This document shows positions 11,673-24,500 of a stretch of 64,000 nt of DNA, in pieces. This DNA is from Pelargonium tetragonum (Eukaryota > Streptophyta > Magnoliopsida > Geraniales > Geraniaceae). Made by a program: the position numbers and the translations under genes. Numbering within the stretch: position 1 is the first letter of the stretch; each line of letters opens with the position of its first letter. The stretch is taken from NCBI GenBank assembly GCA_036897445.1, contig JAYMTL010000005.1, positions 62,001 through 126,000 of the forward strand. The letters are read 5' to 3'. Below the pieces are notes generated by a model. It made no database searches. It was not told the origin of the DNA and saw only the letters and a list, made by a program, of their open reading frames with translations.

Positions 11673-13849
11673 AGGGTAATCTAGGATAGGTTTTGTCCTG
11701 TTTAGGGCCTCTAACTTTAAGTTGATCCCTTTTTTCTAATTATTTCCTTTTTTGCTGGGGTTACCCTAAGAAAAAGACTCTAACTCACCCTATATGGATA
11801 TAATGAGCCTGCTTTCTATTTTTCTATTTTATATTAAAGACTCAAAATTCTACACTTTATTTTTAGCAAGTTACAAAAGAAACCTAAAAGTTCCTTTTTT
11901 TCTGACTGCCTTTAACTGGAACAAGAGCCCGGAGCTAACAGCTATAACTTCAGAGGCCTTTTAAGAGTAAAGAATCTTAGTATATAATAGTAACTTATAG
12001 GTAATCCCTATCTACTTGCTATACTTTAATCTTTCTAAGACCAAAGCAGAAAATTTTCTTTTGGGGCGAAAGCAGGATTTGTTTTTACACGACTTTAAGC
12101 GAAAACTTTAACAGAATGCCCTGGTTTTGGATATCTATATCCGTAAGAAAAGGAATTGAAGACCCCCGAGACGGGAATCCCGAAAACAGACACGCTACTT
12201 AACACGGTTCTAGGTAAATTTCATTGCTATACTAAACACTCAAGACTTTTCCTGGCAAGAGTTTCTAAAAACTTGAGGGGCACTCCTTATCCAATATGAA
12301 TACTCATTTGATTTGAACAAATAGGGAAGAGGGGGATCCCTAGCGGTATCAAAACTAAAATGAAAGCCATTTTCGCGCGCTTGTCTTCTTTATTACTTGA
12401 ATTTTAGAGGCTTGCACAATCAAATATTATTCTTACTTTTCTTAGTCTTTTCACTCCTTACCGCTTTGTTAACACTAATCACAGTTGTACTCTTAAAATT
12501 TGAATTCCCTATTATGAAGGAAAACTCGAGGAAATGCGGAACTTTCCTTTACTGCTTTTTTTGACTGCCCTATCTAATCTAATTAGGCCTTCTACGCGTA
12601 CGCGGTAAGGCCCATAAACCCTAGAAAACCCTGCATTCCTCTTCCGGGACTTTTCGGCTTGACTTGCTCCAATATATAAGGAACTGCTACAAAACAAAAA
12701 ACTTAGAACCTTTATCCTTTTTGTGGGAACCCTTTTAAGAAATAACAAGCACTTTTACATTCTGAAAGAAGCTTTATTCGTATGTTAGAACTACTCTATA
12801 GGGGCCCGGCTTGATAATATCGAGGAAGGACTCCCCCTTTAGAATAGAAATAGAATTAAGATCTCGAACACTCTATACTAAACTCTTTCGGAGACTCTTT
12901 TTCCTATCGCCCACTTCTAACTCCAAGTCAATTTTGCAACTCTCTAAGAGTGAAACGTAACCAGATACTTTACTACTTTTTTAGAGAATTCCCCTGGAAA
13001 AAGAAAAACATGCCAGGTCATTCCTATGTTTATTGTGAGCCACTCTAAGGGGAGAACTTAAATTACATTTAATCGCCTACTGTTATACCAAAAAAAATCC
13101 CCTACCTGTGGAATTCCCGGCAAGAAAAGAAACCCCGGTGTTATCCTTAACGATTACTCAACAACCTAAAAATTTAGGATTAGATGCTCGCTATGGTAAG
13201 CAACAAACCCTCTAGTATTTTCTATTTATTATACATACAAGGTATTGCCTCTGTTAACTCCTCATTTCCCTTTTTTGTCGGTATACATTAATTTAGGAAT
13301 TTGGGCTAAACCCAACGCTAGTATAAGACTCTTTTTGCAGCTCTAAATGGATAACCCAAGTGTAGGAAAAGAATCAGACACAAGAATCTTTCGTTACTAC
13401 CGATCCGCTCCGCTTTTTGAAAAGCTACTAGAAGTGCTACGGGGTTGCTTTGTACTTCCTTTACTTTTGGTTCCGTTTTCTAACTGAAGCCTGGGTATTC
13501 TCTTGAAACCTTTATCCTCCGGTATCTCTTCACGGTTGGGCTATTAATTAAATAAAGTGTAAGGCTTAGAAGTTTAAACTTCTATAAAATATCTTGTATA
13601 AATTTAGGCATACTCGAAAGTTTATGGCAAAGGAAAAGCACGTAATAAGATGGTGGAAGTCCCCAGGCCCCTAGTATTGGAGACAGCTATTTAAAGTTAG
13701 CCGAAAGATAAAACAAGAACCTTGTTAAATTTCATAGGAGTTTTCATAGTTTCGATTTTCGTTGTTATATTATATAAAGAACTTCAAAAGAGATATAGGA
13801 CTTAAACTGCCCTGCGCCAGCTTAATTCTACCTTAGCTACCTACTTTCT

Positions 13850-13869
13850 TCTAAATATATCTAAATATA
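13850..13869 (+). repeat. Tandem TCTAAATATA x2
   Basis: Two exact 10-bp copies head to tail in AT-rich DNA. This is consistent with replication slippage. Confidence 0.5.
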
Positions 13870-16800
13870 GAGGGGTTTCCGCAGTAAATAGAGACCCACT
13901 GCCTAGATAAACTCTGCCGTGAGTATGCCCAAACTCCCTAACCTAGCAGAGCCTAAACCTGTCTTTTTGGGGTATATTCTGAGCAAGAATCTTTATTAAA
14001 AATTCCCGCATTCTAAAAATGGGGGAATAATTTTGGTTGATAAAAAAGCCCTGCGTAATGTAATTAGAGTTGCTTTTTAGGGGTGGGGCTCCCCGGATTG
14101 ATTCTTCCCATTCTAGTTCTTATTAACCCTAGCTAGAGCGCTCGAGGCTACATAAAATAGAAAGATTGACTTTATAAAGCAAGAAAAAAGAGGAGAGATT
14201 TTTATTAACAAATGTGTTCTATGGCCTTTCTCGTGAGAGGCGCTTTGCTGCTTGGAATAGAGATAATCAGGGATTTAGAGTACTTTTAACCACGGGATAG
14301 GAAGTTCATCTTTTTGTTCGGAGGATTCTTAAGATCATAACAAAGTGGCAGCCAAGATTTAGAAACATATCAAAAGGGGGAAGTAGTTAGTTGTATTTAG
14401 GGAAGCACGCTTATTAGTCGTGGGTAAGAAAACTTCTACCCTTCTTGATAGGAGTTATCGCAGTAATTGTAGTATATGCCTCTCGTTCTTTTTAGCTATC
14501 TTACCTATTTTACATATAAAACTTGGTTAATGGTATATGTTTTCAATTCAAAAAGTAGTTTGGTTGCGCGCGGAGAACCCGATACACTGTTCTACTATTA
14601 AGTATTAAGTAGAATTAAAGGAATCCAACAAGTTTATGCGTAGTTAATTCAATTCCTTTTTTAAGTAGTAAACCAGGAAATCCAGAAGCTCTGAAATACA
14701 AGAACAAGATAAAAATCTCGGCAACCCGAAACTAAATCACTCGTATAGAGGTTCCTATCAAGCTCCCAAAATACCTTACTGTCCGGCTCTTTTTCTTTTT
14801 AAATTGTTTGTATTCCGAGGACTTGAGGTAAAGAAAATTTCTAGAACCCTTTTTACTCTTAGCTTCCATGTTTGTTTCGGGGGATTTCCTAATGAGTAGC
14901 ACCAAATGGAGTCCCTTTGCCAGGAGCTACTTGGGTGCCCTGTTAATTATGTAGTTTGGTCCATTTAATTGTATCATTTTTCTAACTCTTTTACTCTACT
15001 GGAAAAAAAAAGAGAACACTTCCTTGTAAAGAAATATAACGAGTGAGGTACCCTTTTTGGAGACCTGTTTCTGCGTCAAAGGCAAGCCTCGGATTGGAAT
15101 CCTTTCTCCTAGTACAATAAGGAGTATACTGCCTTTAAGCTATACCTTGTTAAGTCATTTTCTAAGACACAACTCTCGAAGCACCCAGGTTCCCTTTTTA
15201 ATGATTTAATCTAAATTCTAAATTAGGTTGGTATTAAGATACGGGGGAAAGGTATATAGATAGCTGTAAAGGTTTAATATATGCAGGTGTTTCAATTTTC
15301 TTGTCCCTTGCTTCCCTAATCCAAAATAAAATTCAAAATGTATTGGATTGGTGCAAAAAAGGTAAAACAAGAACCCTTACAAGCAGCCCGAACTATTTCT
15401 AATTGAGATTATAGATAATAACTTTAGCATTATTTGCTTTAGTTTTTATTAGAAAGATTTCATTTTAATGTAAAATAGGGATACTGGGAATAAATAGCAA
15501 AGGGATTTTTCTTTTATTGTATTTAGGAAGTGTAGAAAGCAAAAAAAGTAGAGTCCCTATAAGTCTTGGATATTACAAGCTTTTTAGTTAGAATGAGTTT
15601 TACAAGATAAAGGATATTTACAAAGTAGGCTGGTTGCCCTTAGAGAATCCGCATATTATAGTTAGAATCCGGGTAGGTAGGAGTCCTTTTTTATACCATT
15701 CCGCATTCTTTAGACTAAACTAAGTAAGGGGAAATTCCGGGTATTATCAAAAAAATGAAAAATTAAGGAGTATTGCTCAATAGAATAGGAGCTCAACATG
15801 TGATGGGTCAAAGGTTTTAATAACTGGTAGAAGACAAAAAGAAGCTTTAGTTAAAGAGCGTTTTGACATGGCTAGCAGTCGGGCTTAACTTTTCGCGGGT
15901 TCTTTATCTTAGAAAATCTGCTCTTTACGGGATTATGGGTTTTAGGTTATAGGAATTTAAAGGGCAATGGGGTATAGTCTTTATCTAATTTTTTTGCGAG
16001 CGGATGTAAAATAAGGAAGACACTTATAAGGATCCTCTTTGGAATTAAAGTTCTTTTTTACTGGATTAATTATGTAACTGTACGCTTAGGACTTTTCTTA
16101 GAGGTTCTAGTTTTCTAAAAGTTATTCTTGTGAAGTCTTTTATATTATAACAACAGGGGCACTGTATAGCTCGAATAAGTCTTAATAAAGCCCTAGATTT
16201 TTTTTAGAGTAAGTTGAGACTGAAATAGGGTTTTATCTAATAGAGTTGCCGAATATTATAGCTATATAGGGTAACTTTAAACCCCCGAAAAATCCCGTAG
16301 CTAAGTTTTGAGCTATTAAGTAGTTTTACTGTGCTGTTATATCTTTACAACCCAAATACATTAAATATAAATACGAGGCCTAAATAAATCCAGAAAGGGG
16401 AATCCGAGGTTTTTAGAATTTTTGTTTAAATTAAAGCGGCGAGAATCCCATAAGTATGTTAAATGTATTCCTGGTAGTTAGTCCCAAAATCTAAGGGTTG
16501 ACCTTTTTTGGCTGTATGAGTTTGGGCTAAGCAGCAATAGAGAGGGTGCACTTTACTAGGATAGGGGCAATGGCTCGCGTTTTAGATTAGACCAGAGGAC
16601 CCCCTTTTTAAAAAACCTGTACCTCGTTTAGAAAAGCTTGTAACAATTTCCAGTAGTACTGGGTATTAAAGTATATAAAGACCTGGATTTTAGTATAGAC
16701 AAAAGCCCCGCTTGTTGTTAAAAATACGGGACATCCTGTCAGATAGAGATTAGAAAAACTTTAAGTAATAGTAATGTAAGGATTTTAACCTTTCGCTCGA

Positions 16801-18772
16801 GTAAAAATCCAGTTTTAAGGAAACCCCATCGGACTTTGTAGAGTCCCCCGTTAAGTAAGGGATCCTAAGCATTTACTTACGGGGAAGCCCTTGATATAGT
16901 TACCCTATGGAAGAAATGAACCTAGAGTGCCTTAGGAATCCCTTAATGTCAATTAATAGCGAGCAATTTGGATAAAGCAGACTACAACTTTCATGTTTAT
17001 AGGGATTCCCTTCTAGAGCATAAAGTCCCTGTATAGTGTTTTGGCTTTTAAATATAGGTTAATATAGAATGAGAGACAAGAAAATTGAGCAGGAGATGCT
17101 AGTACAAAGCTAAATGCAATAAGGGTTATTCTTTTGCATTATAGTATAACTCAGGAATAAGCCCGCGGTAGTAAAAACGGAGACTTCCTTTTGGTGTATT
17201 TATAGTCGTAGTTTCTCTCTTTTTGTAATAGCATCCTTTCGATTACATTTCTATTTGCAGACCCTTGTAAAGATGCCTTTTTTGTAGTAAACACTGGAAT
17301 TATAGATTCCGTTTTCCGCGAGCAGGGTTTTAGTATTTCCAGCAGTTAGGGTCTAATATTCCTTGGAGGACCTTACATTTCTGCAAGCATGCTTGAGTCC
17401 TAAAAACCTAATAAAGTACACTTTATATAATATTTACACTTTACTCCCTTAGAAGTACCCCTTATGTACGTTCTTCGATAGGAAAGCACTTATAATCCTT
17501 ATAACATGGATACTCTTTTCATTTTCCTCACTTGACCCAAGAGAAGAAATTCGCGAAAGTTTCTTGGCTAGCATTTCTATTTTTGCCTTTGGTTGGAATG
17601 AAAATCACTTAGATAAGGAATTGTTTATCCGTATTCTTGAAATCCCGTAAAAGTGAAATCCTATGTTAGATAGAAGTTGTCTATTGGCGGACTTTTTCAA
17701 ACAAGTTGCATTCGGTAAACTAGAGGTCATTTCTAAGAAAAGCCGTTGGTTCAAATGTTATTCCTGATATTGATATCACGAATTATGCCTTACACTTAAA
17801 TTAGAGTTTTGCTTGTAGGCTTAGTTTTAGGTATTAGAATCTGAAATTAATAGGGTTCTTCTCGTAGGTGTCTGCCATATATTAGCTTCGTCAATCAAGT
17901 AGTTTATCTCACTCTCCTTATCCTTAATAACTACCTAAGAGACCGACCTCTTATAACGTATTTTAGGTATATCATAAAATTAGCATAACTCGAAGTATAA
18001 CTAATTTAGATTTAAGTGAATTTCTCCCCTTATGAGAAAAAAGGAGGCCTTTCTATTCATTCGAAATTTCACCGAATCTTGTTAATTTTCAACTAAAAAG
18101 CAAGACAGCAAGCTATATCCTTTCTTTAATAAAGTCGGGAAGTTAATCCTGAAAAGAGAGCTTAAGTCTTTAGAATTTGATTGAGTTTTTTAAGCCAGCT
18201 TTGCCCTAATATGCTAAACTTATTGTAATTGTAAAATCTCGCACCCGCTTGTACTGTTAACTAAAGCTCTAGCTCTCTGGAGAATGAAAAAATCTTAATA
18301 CGAATTTCCTAGGATAACCACACAAAAGCTCCCTTAACGAGAACCCCTTTAAGAATTAATACAAACTCCCATAAGTTTGCTCTTAGCTGGATAAAATGAC
18401 CTACGAGTCCTATATAATTGTTAGAAATTTCTGTTCCAGAGTCGTAAGAGTTAAAATTCACCCTAATTTTGCACTCCCTTTTTTATATGAGTGGAAACCT
18501 TACCTATGCTATTACGCCCGTTTACTTTTTTTATCCTGAATTAAAGAAAAGGGCACTCTATTTTTTTTTAGAGACTTTAAATAAATTCAAAATTTCTTAT
18601 GCTTTTAAAAACCCAAGGAAACTCTATCCTAAAGTGCTGGCAGTTTCTCTTTTGATACTGAGCCTACTGCCTATAAAAAAACTAGCTTTAGCATGTGGCC
18701 CCTCAAAAGGGAAAGAAGTAACCTAACCCTATAAACCCAACTAGTCGTTGCTTTGCCTCTTTAATTCTTATG

Positions 18773-18789
18773 GCTTACTTGACTTACTT
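18773..18789 (+). repeat. Paired CTTACTT motif
   Basis: GCTTACTT is followed by GA and a second CTTACTT. It is a slightly spaced version of the paired units at 4082, 5016 and 19164. Confidence 0.4.
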
Positions 18790-19163
18790 TTGTATGAACT
18801 CTATCTTCTACCGGGATCTTAGCAGGAGCAGTAAGAGCTAGCAGATAGATTCTTATACCCGTACTCTTGGTGTTGTTAAGGTTCCCTTGTGCTTCTTGGA
18901 GCTAATTGTACTATTGTATCTAGAGTATAAGGATTATAGGAAAGCACTATATATTGTACTTAATGAGTACAAGTATTAGTTATGGGATAGAAGTTTCTTA
19001 ATATTTTATAATAAAAGGTGGTTAGATATTTAAGAGAGTTCTAACTAATTAGTTTAAAGATGCAGTCCTCTTTTTGCTTCTTTTTCTCTCTTATCTTAAC
19101 TACCTTCTTATAAGCTAACAAAAAGGTCAATTTTTTCTTAGAAATTGCTTAGGGTACTCACCC

Positions 19164-19180
19164 TGCTTACTTGCTTACTT
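19164..19180 (+). repeat. Tandem TGCTTACT x2
   Basis: Two head-to-tail copies of TGCTTACT followed by T. It is another member of the paired TTACTT family. Confidence 0.55.
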
Positions 19181-19567
19181 AGAGAAACAGAAAAAGGAGA
19201 TTCCTTACCTCTGAATTCCCTAACATTTTAGTACAAGAAGACCTATTAACCACACTGCTTTAGGACAAGGTAAACACACTACTTTAGTGCTTTCCTGTTT
19301 AGTACTTAGGAATCAATAAAACCGAAACTTAGTAAATTAAATAATACCTAAACAAACTAACAAAGAGCTTTCTTCCCCAGCTTCGGGAATAGAATATAGG
19401 GCTATCGCGCCTCTTCAAGTTTCTGATTACAGATAATAGGAAGAAAAGTCAACTTTTTAGTTTATACAACAATTGCCTGCTATACCAGTTAGTGTTTCGG
19501 CTCGCTCTGCAACAACTAAGACAAAATATTCAGGGAGGGTCCTTCCTAGCTAGCTGCACTTGCTAAT

Positions 19568-19584
19568 GACCTTCCCTCGACAGC
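19568..19584 (+). repeat. CTTCNNTCGACAGC repeat, copy 1
   Basis: GACCTTCCCTCGACAGC. It differs at two positions from the copy at 19610-19626. Confidence 0.55.
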
Positions 19585-19609
19585 ACAGAGCAACTGGAAA
19601 GGCCTACTG

Positions 19610-19626
19610 GACCTTCTTTCGACAGC
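19610..19626 (+). repeat. CTTCNNTCGACAGC repeat, copy 2
   Basis: GACCTTCTTTCGACAGC. Together with copies at 19568, 19697 and the inverted copy at 20192 it forms a small local family within about 640 bp. Confidence 0.55.
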
Positions 19627-19696
19627 GTTGGCAGTGTTAAAGCATTAACAAAGGTACAGTCATTAGAATTCAAGAGCTTTCAAAGGACTGCTCTTT

Positions 19697-19711
19697 CCTT
19701 CTTTGGACAGC
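19697..19711 (+). repeat. CTTCNNTCGACAGC repeat, copy 3
   Basis: CCTTCTTTGGACAGC. It carries one C-to-G change relative to copy 2 and lacks the leading GA. Confidence 0.5.
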
Positions 19712-20191
19712 TATCATTAACTACACCTTCTTTCACTTGCAGTTGATAGCTTGCTTTATCTTTCCACATTCACTTTTTTATTGTTTTCACAGCTATACTG
19801 GACTCAACTTTATTCTTTTCTGAGCCAATTCCTTTACTGAAAGTACGTTATGAACTTTGTCATATATATGTCTCCTAAAAATTCTCATAAAAAGAGCTCT
19901 AAAGGGATTTCCCTTGGAGAACAATGCCTTTTTTCGTGTTCAAATTTCACCCACGTAAAAAGTATAAAGTGCATTTTGTTAATATAAAAGCTTCCTTCAT
20001 TGAAAAAGTTATGCCAGCTATACAGCAAAATGAATAAAACTCAATAAAGAATTTCATACCTAAACTAATTAATTGAAACATTAGGAATCTATAATATATT
20101 AACCGTAGGTAACTTATTAATTATTCCTAATGTAGCTAATGTAAGCCGGCTAATAGACAGGAAGATAATCTGCTAGCTTAGACCTTTGCTT

Positions 20192-20208
20192 GCTGTCGAA
20201 GAAAGGTC
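20192..20208 (-). repeat. CTTCNNTCGACAGC repeat, inverted copy
   Basis: GCTGTCGAAGAAAGGTC on the plus strand is the reverse complement of GACCTTTCTTCGACAGC, two mismatches from copy 2. With copy 2 it forms an inverted pair about 565 bp apart. Confidence 0.5.
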
Positions 20209-21530
20209 AATAGCACTAGGCCAAGTCAGTGCAGCTTGTATTAATCTATTGTAAGACGGTGTATCAGTTGTTGACTTGACATTTGAAAGCTGCTAGCAAG
20301 GAGAATTGATGCTAGAGAGTACTTTTCCGATATAGTCTTAATTCTTGTAATGGACATAAGAATAGAGGACTCTCTTAATCATAGTGGGACTGCAACTACT
20401 GTAGCTATTTCTGAAAGGGAAGTTTGTAAAGCAAGGAAACAAAGTGAAAAAGGACTACAGGTTTAGGCTGAGAGAAAGGTAATACCGCCAAAGGATTCCA
20501 CCTAAGATAATTTATAAAACTTGTACAAAGCTTTCGGTTTCATTTTAGGGAATACCTTTAGAAAAAAGAACCTATATCTTGAAATAATAATAATGAAGAA
20601 TCTTACTCAACTCCGCTATAAGATTTTGACAAGGTTCCTGATCCCGCAGATTGTACATCTACCCCAGGATTTTTGCAAGAGTATAAAACTTAATATCCTT
20701 TATTTCGTTAAGGTTTTTGAAATTAGTTAAGTAAACTTGAGTGGGCTTTTGATCTTTCAGGGTTCGCTATGTATTCAGTTCCTTAAAAGAAAAAAGGATA
20801 TCCAATAAAAAATGAGACTCGTTAAAGTTTCTAACCCTTTTATAATTATAATTTAGATCACCAGAACTCGCAAAATTAGCCAAAGGCAGCGGCTAAAAAC
20901 CTTATTACCCGCAAACTCTTTATATGAAACGGGGCGTTTTTTAGTAAATGAGACCTTCTCCTTGGGGATACCGGGTTCTGCAACTGTACTTTATACCTCT
21001 TTTAGGTTTCCAAGAGTTCAAAGAATTTGACTTAAGTTACAGGAGTTTACAACAGTGGATTGCCACTTCCTTGTAACTAAATTTTTATTTTAAGCCTCTA
21101 CCCCCTAAAGCTAAAGGGTGTTCTAATAATTTGCGATAATTGAAGTTATCTTTTTTTAGGGCATAACTTTAGAAGAAAGATAGAATCCATTAGCATAGTA
21201 GTTTAAAGTAACCTTAATTTGACTTTGTAATTCATATAATTAATACAATCCTTTTTTTGGAAACAATGTGATTTGAACCTACGGCATCCCTGTAACTAAC
21301 CCGCGATTTAGTCTTGTTTGGCAGCCAAAGTACGAGTACCCCTATTCTTAACAGGAGACTTTTGGATTTCTAGCTTTTTCTATCTAAGCGATTTGACTCT
21401 TAAGTCGATTGTCAAAAGGGATCTTACACATTGTAGTAGTACCAAGGAGGAGTCCTGGTATTAATTAAAAAGAAGTTTGCATGGAGAGCTCTGGGGGTTA
21501 ACCAAAGTCTCGTGGGTCAAAAGAAGCTTC

Positions 21531-21579
21531 TTTTAGCGGAGTGTTCTAGATACTATTTATTAGGGACACTCCGCTAAAG
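21531..21579. other. Strong hairpin, 15-bp stem
   Basis: TTTAGCGGAGTGT at 21532-21544 is the exact reverse complement of ACACTCCGCTAAA at 21566-21578. The pairing extends inward by one G-U and one C-G pair, and outward by one wobble. This leaves a 17-nt AT-rich loop. It is the longest and most stable stem I found. It could be a transcript-processing or termination structure, or a complete palindromic element. No poly-T tail follows immediately. Confidence 0.65.
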
Positions 21580-24500
21580 TTTAATTAGTAATTAAAAAGG
21601 AAATCTTACAGCTCGAAGGAAGACTGCAATAAGTGCGTCCCTTAGTGCTTCAAGTTCCGGCGTTCTATAATATGAATTTAATAAAAGGAATCCAGGGTAA
21701 GCTTGCTAATGACGCTAAATAAATAAATAAGATATAATACTACATTACGAAGCCCTTCCGACACCCGGGCGGTATACTCTTTGGGCTTGTTATTCTTAAT
21801 TTCTTTCTTAAACCTGGTTTAACTCGGAATCCTAAGTTAATTATATCTATGGGCATACCGTATAATTTTAAAGCAGAAAACTCTTCTTCTAAAAAATAGA
21901 GTTTTGATCTCCTTACCGAGTCTTACTAAAGATAAATTAGAACTCAAGATTACTTTGAATATATTTCATAGTTCAGAAACAAGGATCTAAGAAAGCCCTT
22001 TAAAAAGGCTTTATCATACGCTAAAAGTCTCTCTTTATAACAACTTTTTATTAAAAACCCTTTATAATTTCTTTTATAATTTATAAAGAAAGCTTTCCCT
22101 ACAGCAGCCTTCAACAAAATAAACCGATCTTTGACGTGTAAACTTTTCCTTAAGATTTCGGAAACTAAGAATTACTGCTATTTTGAATAACCAAGTATAG
22201 GAATACCTTTCGCGAGAGAGGTATAAATTTTGTTTTTTGATAAAAAAACGAATAATTATTAATTAATAGTAGTACAAACTCCCGGAAATAGGCGCTTTTG
22301 TACAATTAAGGAATTCTTTTTAAACTCTTGAGCTTCTACTTTGTTTAGATAGACACAGGTAAATATGGAACACAAAGGATTGGGATACTCGAATAAGAAA
22401 TGCAGTAAAGTAAAAGATTAGAATTTAAAAACCCGACCCCTTTAACAGGCGATCTCAAGAGATTTTAGTCCTTGGGAACCTAGAGGATACAAGTGGATAA
22501 AACTTATTTTGTTGGGGAATTTCCGCTTTGGAGATAGTTAATATTGAAGACTCATCTCTGTTTTAGAGGTATCCCATAGATTAAAAAAAGTAAGTAATAA
22601 GAGAGGTTCTATAGGATCCTCTGTGAAAAATCCCTATATAATTCCCTACTTCAGGTTTTTAAAGGGAGTGGAAGAGCTTGACTTAGCTACTATCAAACGG
22701 GACTCGACCTTGAATTAAGAGCCGATAAGGCCTAAAGGATTTCAACTATTACCATATTAAATAGAATATAACTGGAATTTTTTAATTAACACTAAGGGTT
22801 TTCTTGTGGTCATTTATTCATTCATACCTGTTCAGCATCTTTAATCGAAGTGCAATTTTAATTACATATAAGCGACGAAGTCTCGGCTTTGAACCCCTTA
22901 GTCTCTCGAGTAGCTTAATATACGGGGTTAACCCGGTATTCTAAGTGAAACACAGAATTATAAAAAAATCCAAGAAAGTCCTCCGTGTAAGAAATAAAAG
23001 CAAAACCAATTAGAATTAGTTCGAATGGGACTATTCCTCAAGAATTAACAAGTTAGTCCTTGCTTTTTTTATGTAATGAGTAAAAAGTAAATTATAACTA
23101 GACAGGCTCCTTTGCGTAAATGGACGCTCCCAAAGGTTAGGGGAACCCATGAATTATAAGAGCTAGGGTACGCATTCGCTTGATTTTTTCATTAATTAAG
23201 GGTCGAGCTTGTATCTCTTTCTCTATTCGTCACGGAGTCCCTAAATATCTTCAAGTGTAAAAAAAGAAGTAGGAGTTTGTAACAAATTCATATCTCTTAG
23301 AAGCACTTATAAAGGGGCCCCTGTAGCCTACTGATAAAGTTTACTATTTTCAAATGTTCTCAACCTTACTATTTCTCCTTTTTATTGGGCAGGGTTTTCT
23401 TGTAAAGCGAACTTATGAGAGGATCCCTTAATAAAAGCTAAAGAAGAATTTTATGCTTTGCATTCCCTTGTAAATAATAATTCATTTTTAACAGGCTAGG
23501 AAATTGCCTCGATTTTATCCGGCTCTCTTAGAAGAATTGACCACTCCTACAGATACAGAGAAACATACCTTACAAAAAGATGCTCCCTTTTCGTTTCGGC
23601 TTACGACTCAATCTCACTCAAGTGTAGGCTTTGCGGAAGTTTATTGGCTAACACTTTTTAGTACTAGAAATCTATGAATGTTTAAAGTGAAAATACCTTA
23701 TTTTATTTATCTTCTTCAAGGGAGGACACTAAAAAGTCTAAGGATACCTCTATCTAATAGGGCTTCCATAGGACCGGGTAACGTAAGCGGGTGAGTCGTT
23801 GCTTTTTCTTACAGCCCTATGCTATATAGTAAACAACTAAGGAGCTGAGAGCTTGGTATAATAAAAGCTAGTTTTTCACATCAAATCTTGAACTTATAGA
23901 AGGGCTAGCCAGTAGGCTTTTCGTATAATATCGAAATATATAGATTTTTTTTAGCTTTTAAAATTCTAGTTTATGTCACTTTTTAACCTATAAGTGGAAA
24001 TAAAACTGCCTGTATCCTCGAGTGCTTACTTTAATTTATAATAATTCAAGTTAAAACTTTTAGTTTAGATGCACAGCGCAATCTCAATAAACTTACACAT
24101 CCGGGTTAACAGGGGCTCCTTTTCTTTTTATTGAGTATCCAGTTGGAGTACACTTTCCCTGCCCTTTGTTCGGATTCAAGTCAGTATACTTTGTAGGAGC
24201 CTTTTCTTTAAAAAGTTTTAATGGCTCAAAAGAATTGTAAGTACTTCTGTGTTTGTTTATAAAAGAAAAAACTTTCTGGACTATTAACACGTTAATTTTA
24301 AATATAATAGGATTCGATTACCTTCAGGTATTTCCATACCCACTTTGATAAACCTAATTTATAAGGATAACTTTTAAGTTTCTAGGGATACCTACTGTTC
24401 TTTTTAATCAATTTTCAAGTCTTATAATTACTCTTATTACAAGGGAAACGGTAGCTCTGTAATGATACAAATTCACTTGCTTTGTATAAAATTTTATCTA

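Larger units (their letters stand above)
8950..18730. other. Gene-free A-type tract 2
   Basis: This is a long AT-rich stretch rich in GGGATTCCC-like mini inverted repeats. The longest open frames (85 codons at 18469-18726, plus; 78 at 12512-12748, minus; 76 at 10057-10287, minus) show no motif and are within chance expectation. Apart from the trnQ-like relic and one short tandem repeat I see nothing assignable. Limits are approximate. Confidence 0.55.
18730..20480. other. Gene-free B-type tract 2
   Basis: Texture here differs from the flanks. Mini-palindromes are rare, and short recurring words appear, notably three plus-strand and one minus-strand copies of GACCTTCTTTCGACAGC-like strings between 19568 and 20208. 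No open frame of 60 codons lies wholly inside. The limits are approximate. Confidence 0.5.

Noticed and set aside
13177-13191. AGGATTAGATGCTCG, resembling the rRNA 790 loop (GGATTAGATACCC)
   Set aside because: Isolated partial match with no supporting rRNA sequence on either side.
21259-21343. tRNA-Tyr-like string on the minus strand (GACTAAATC, GTAGGTTCAAATC)
   Set aside because: The anticodon is missing and the T stem does not pair. About ten GGTTCRA strings are expected here by chance.
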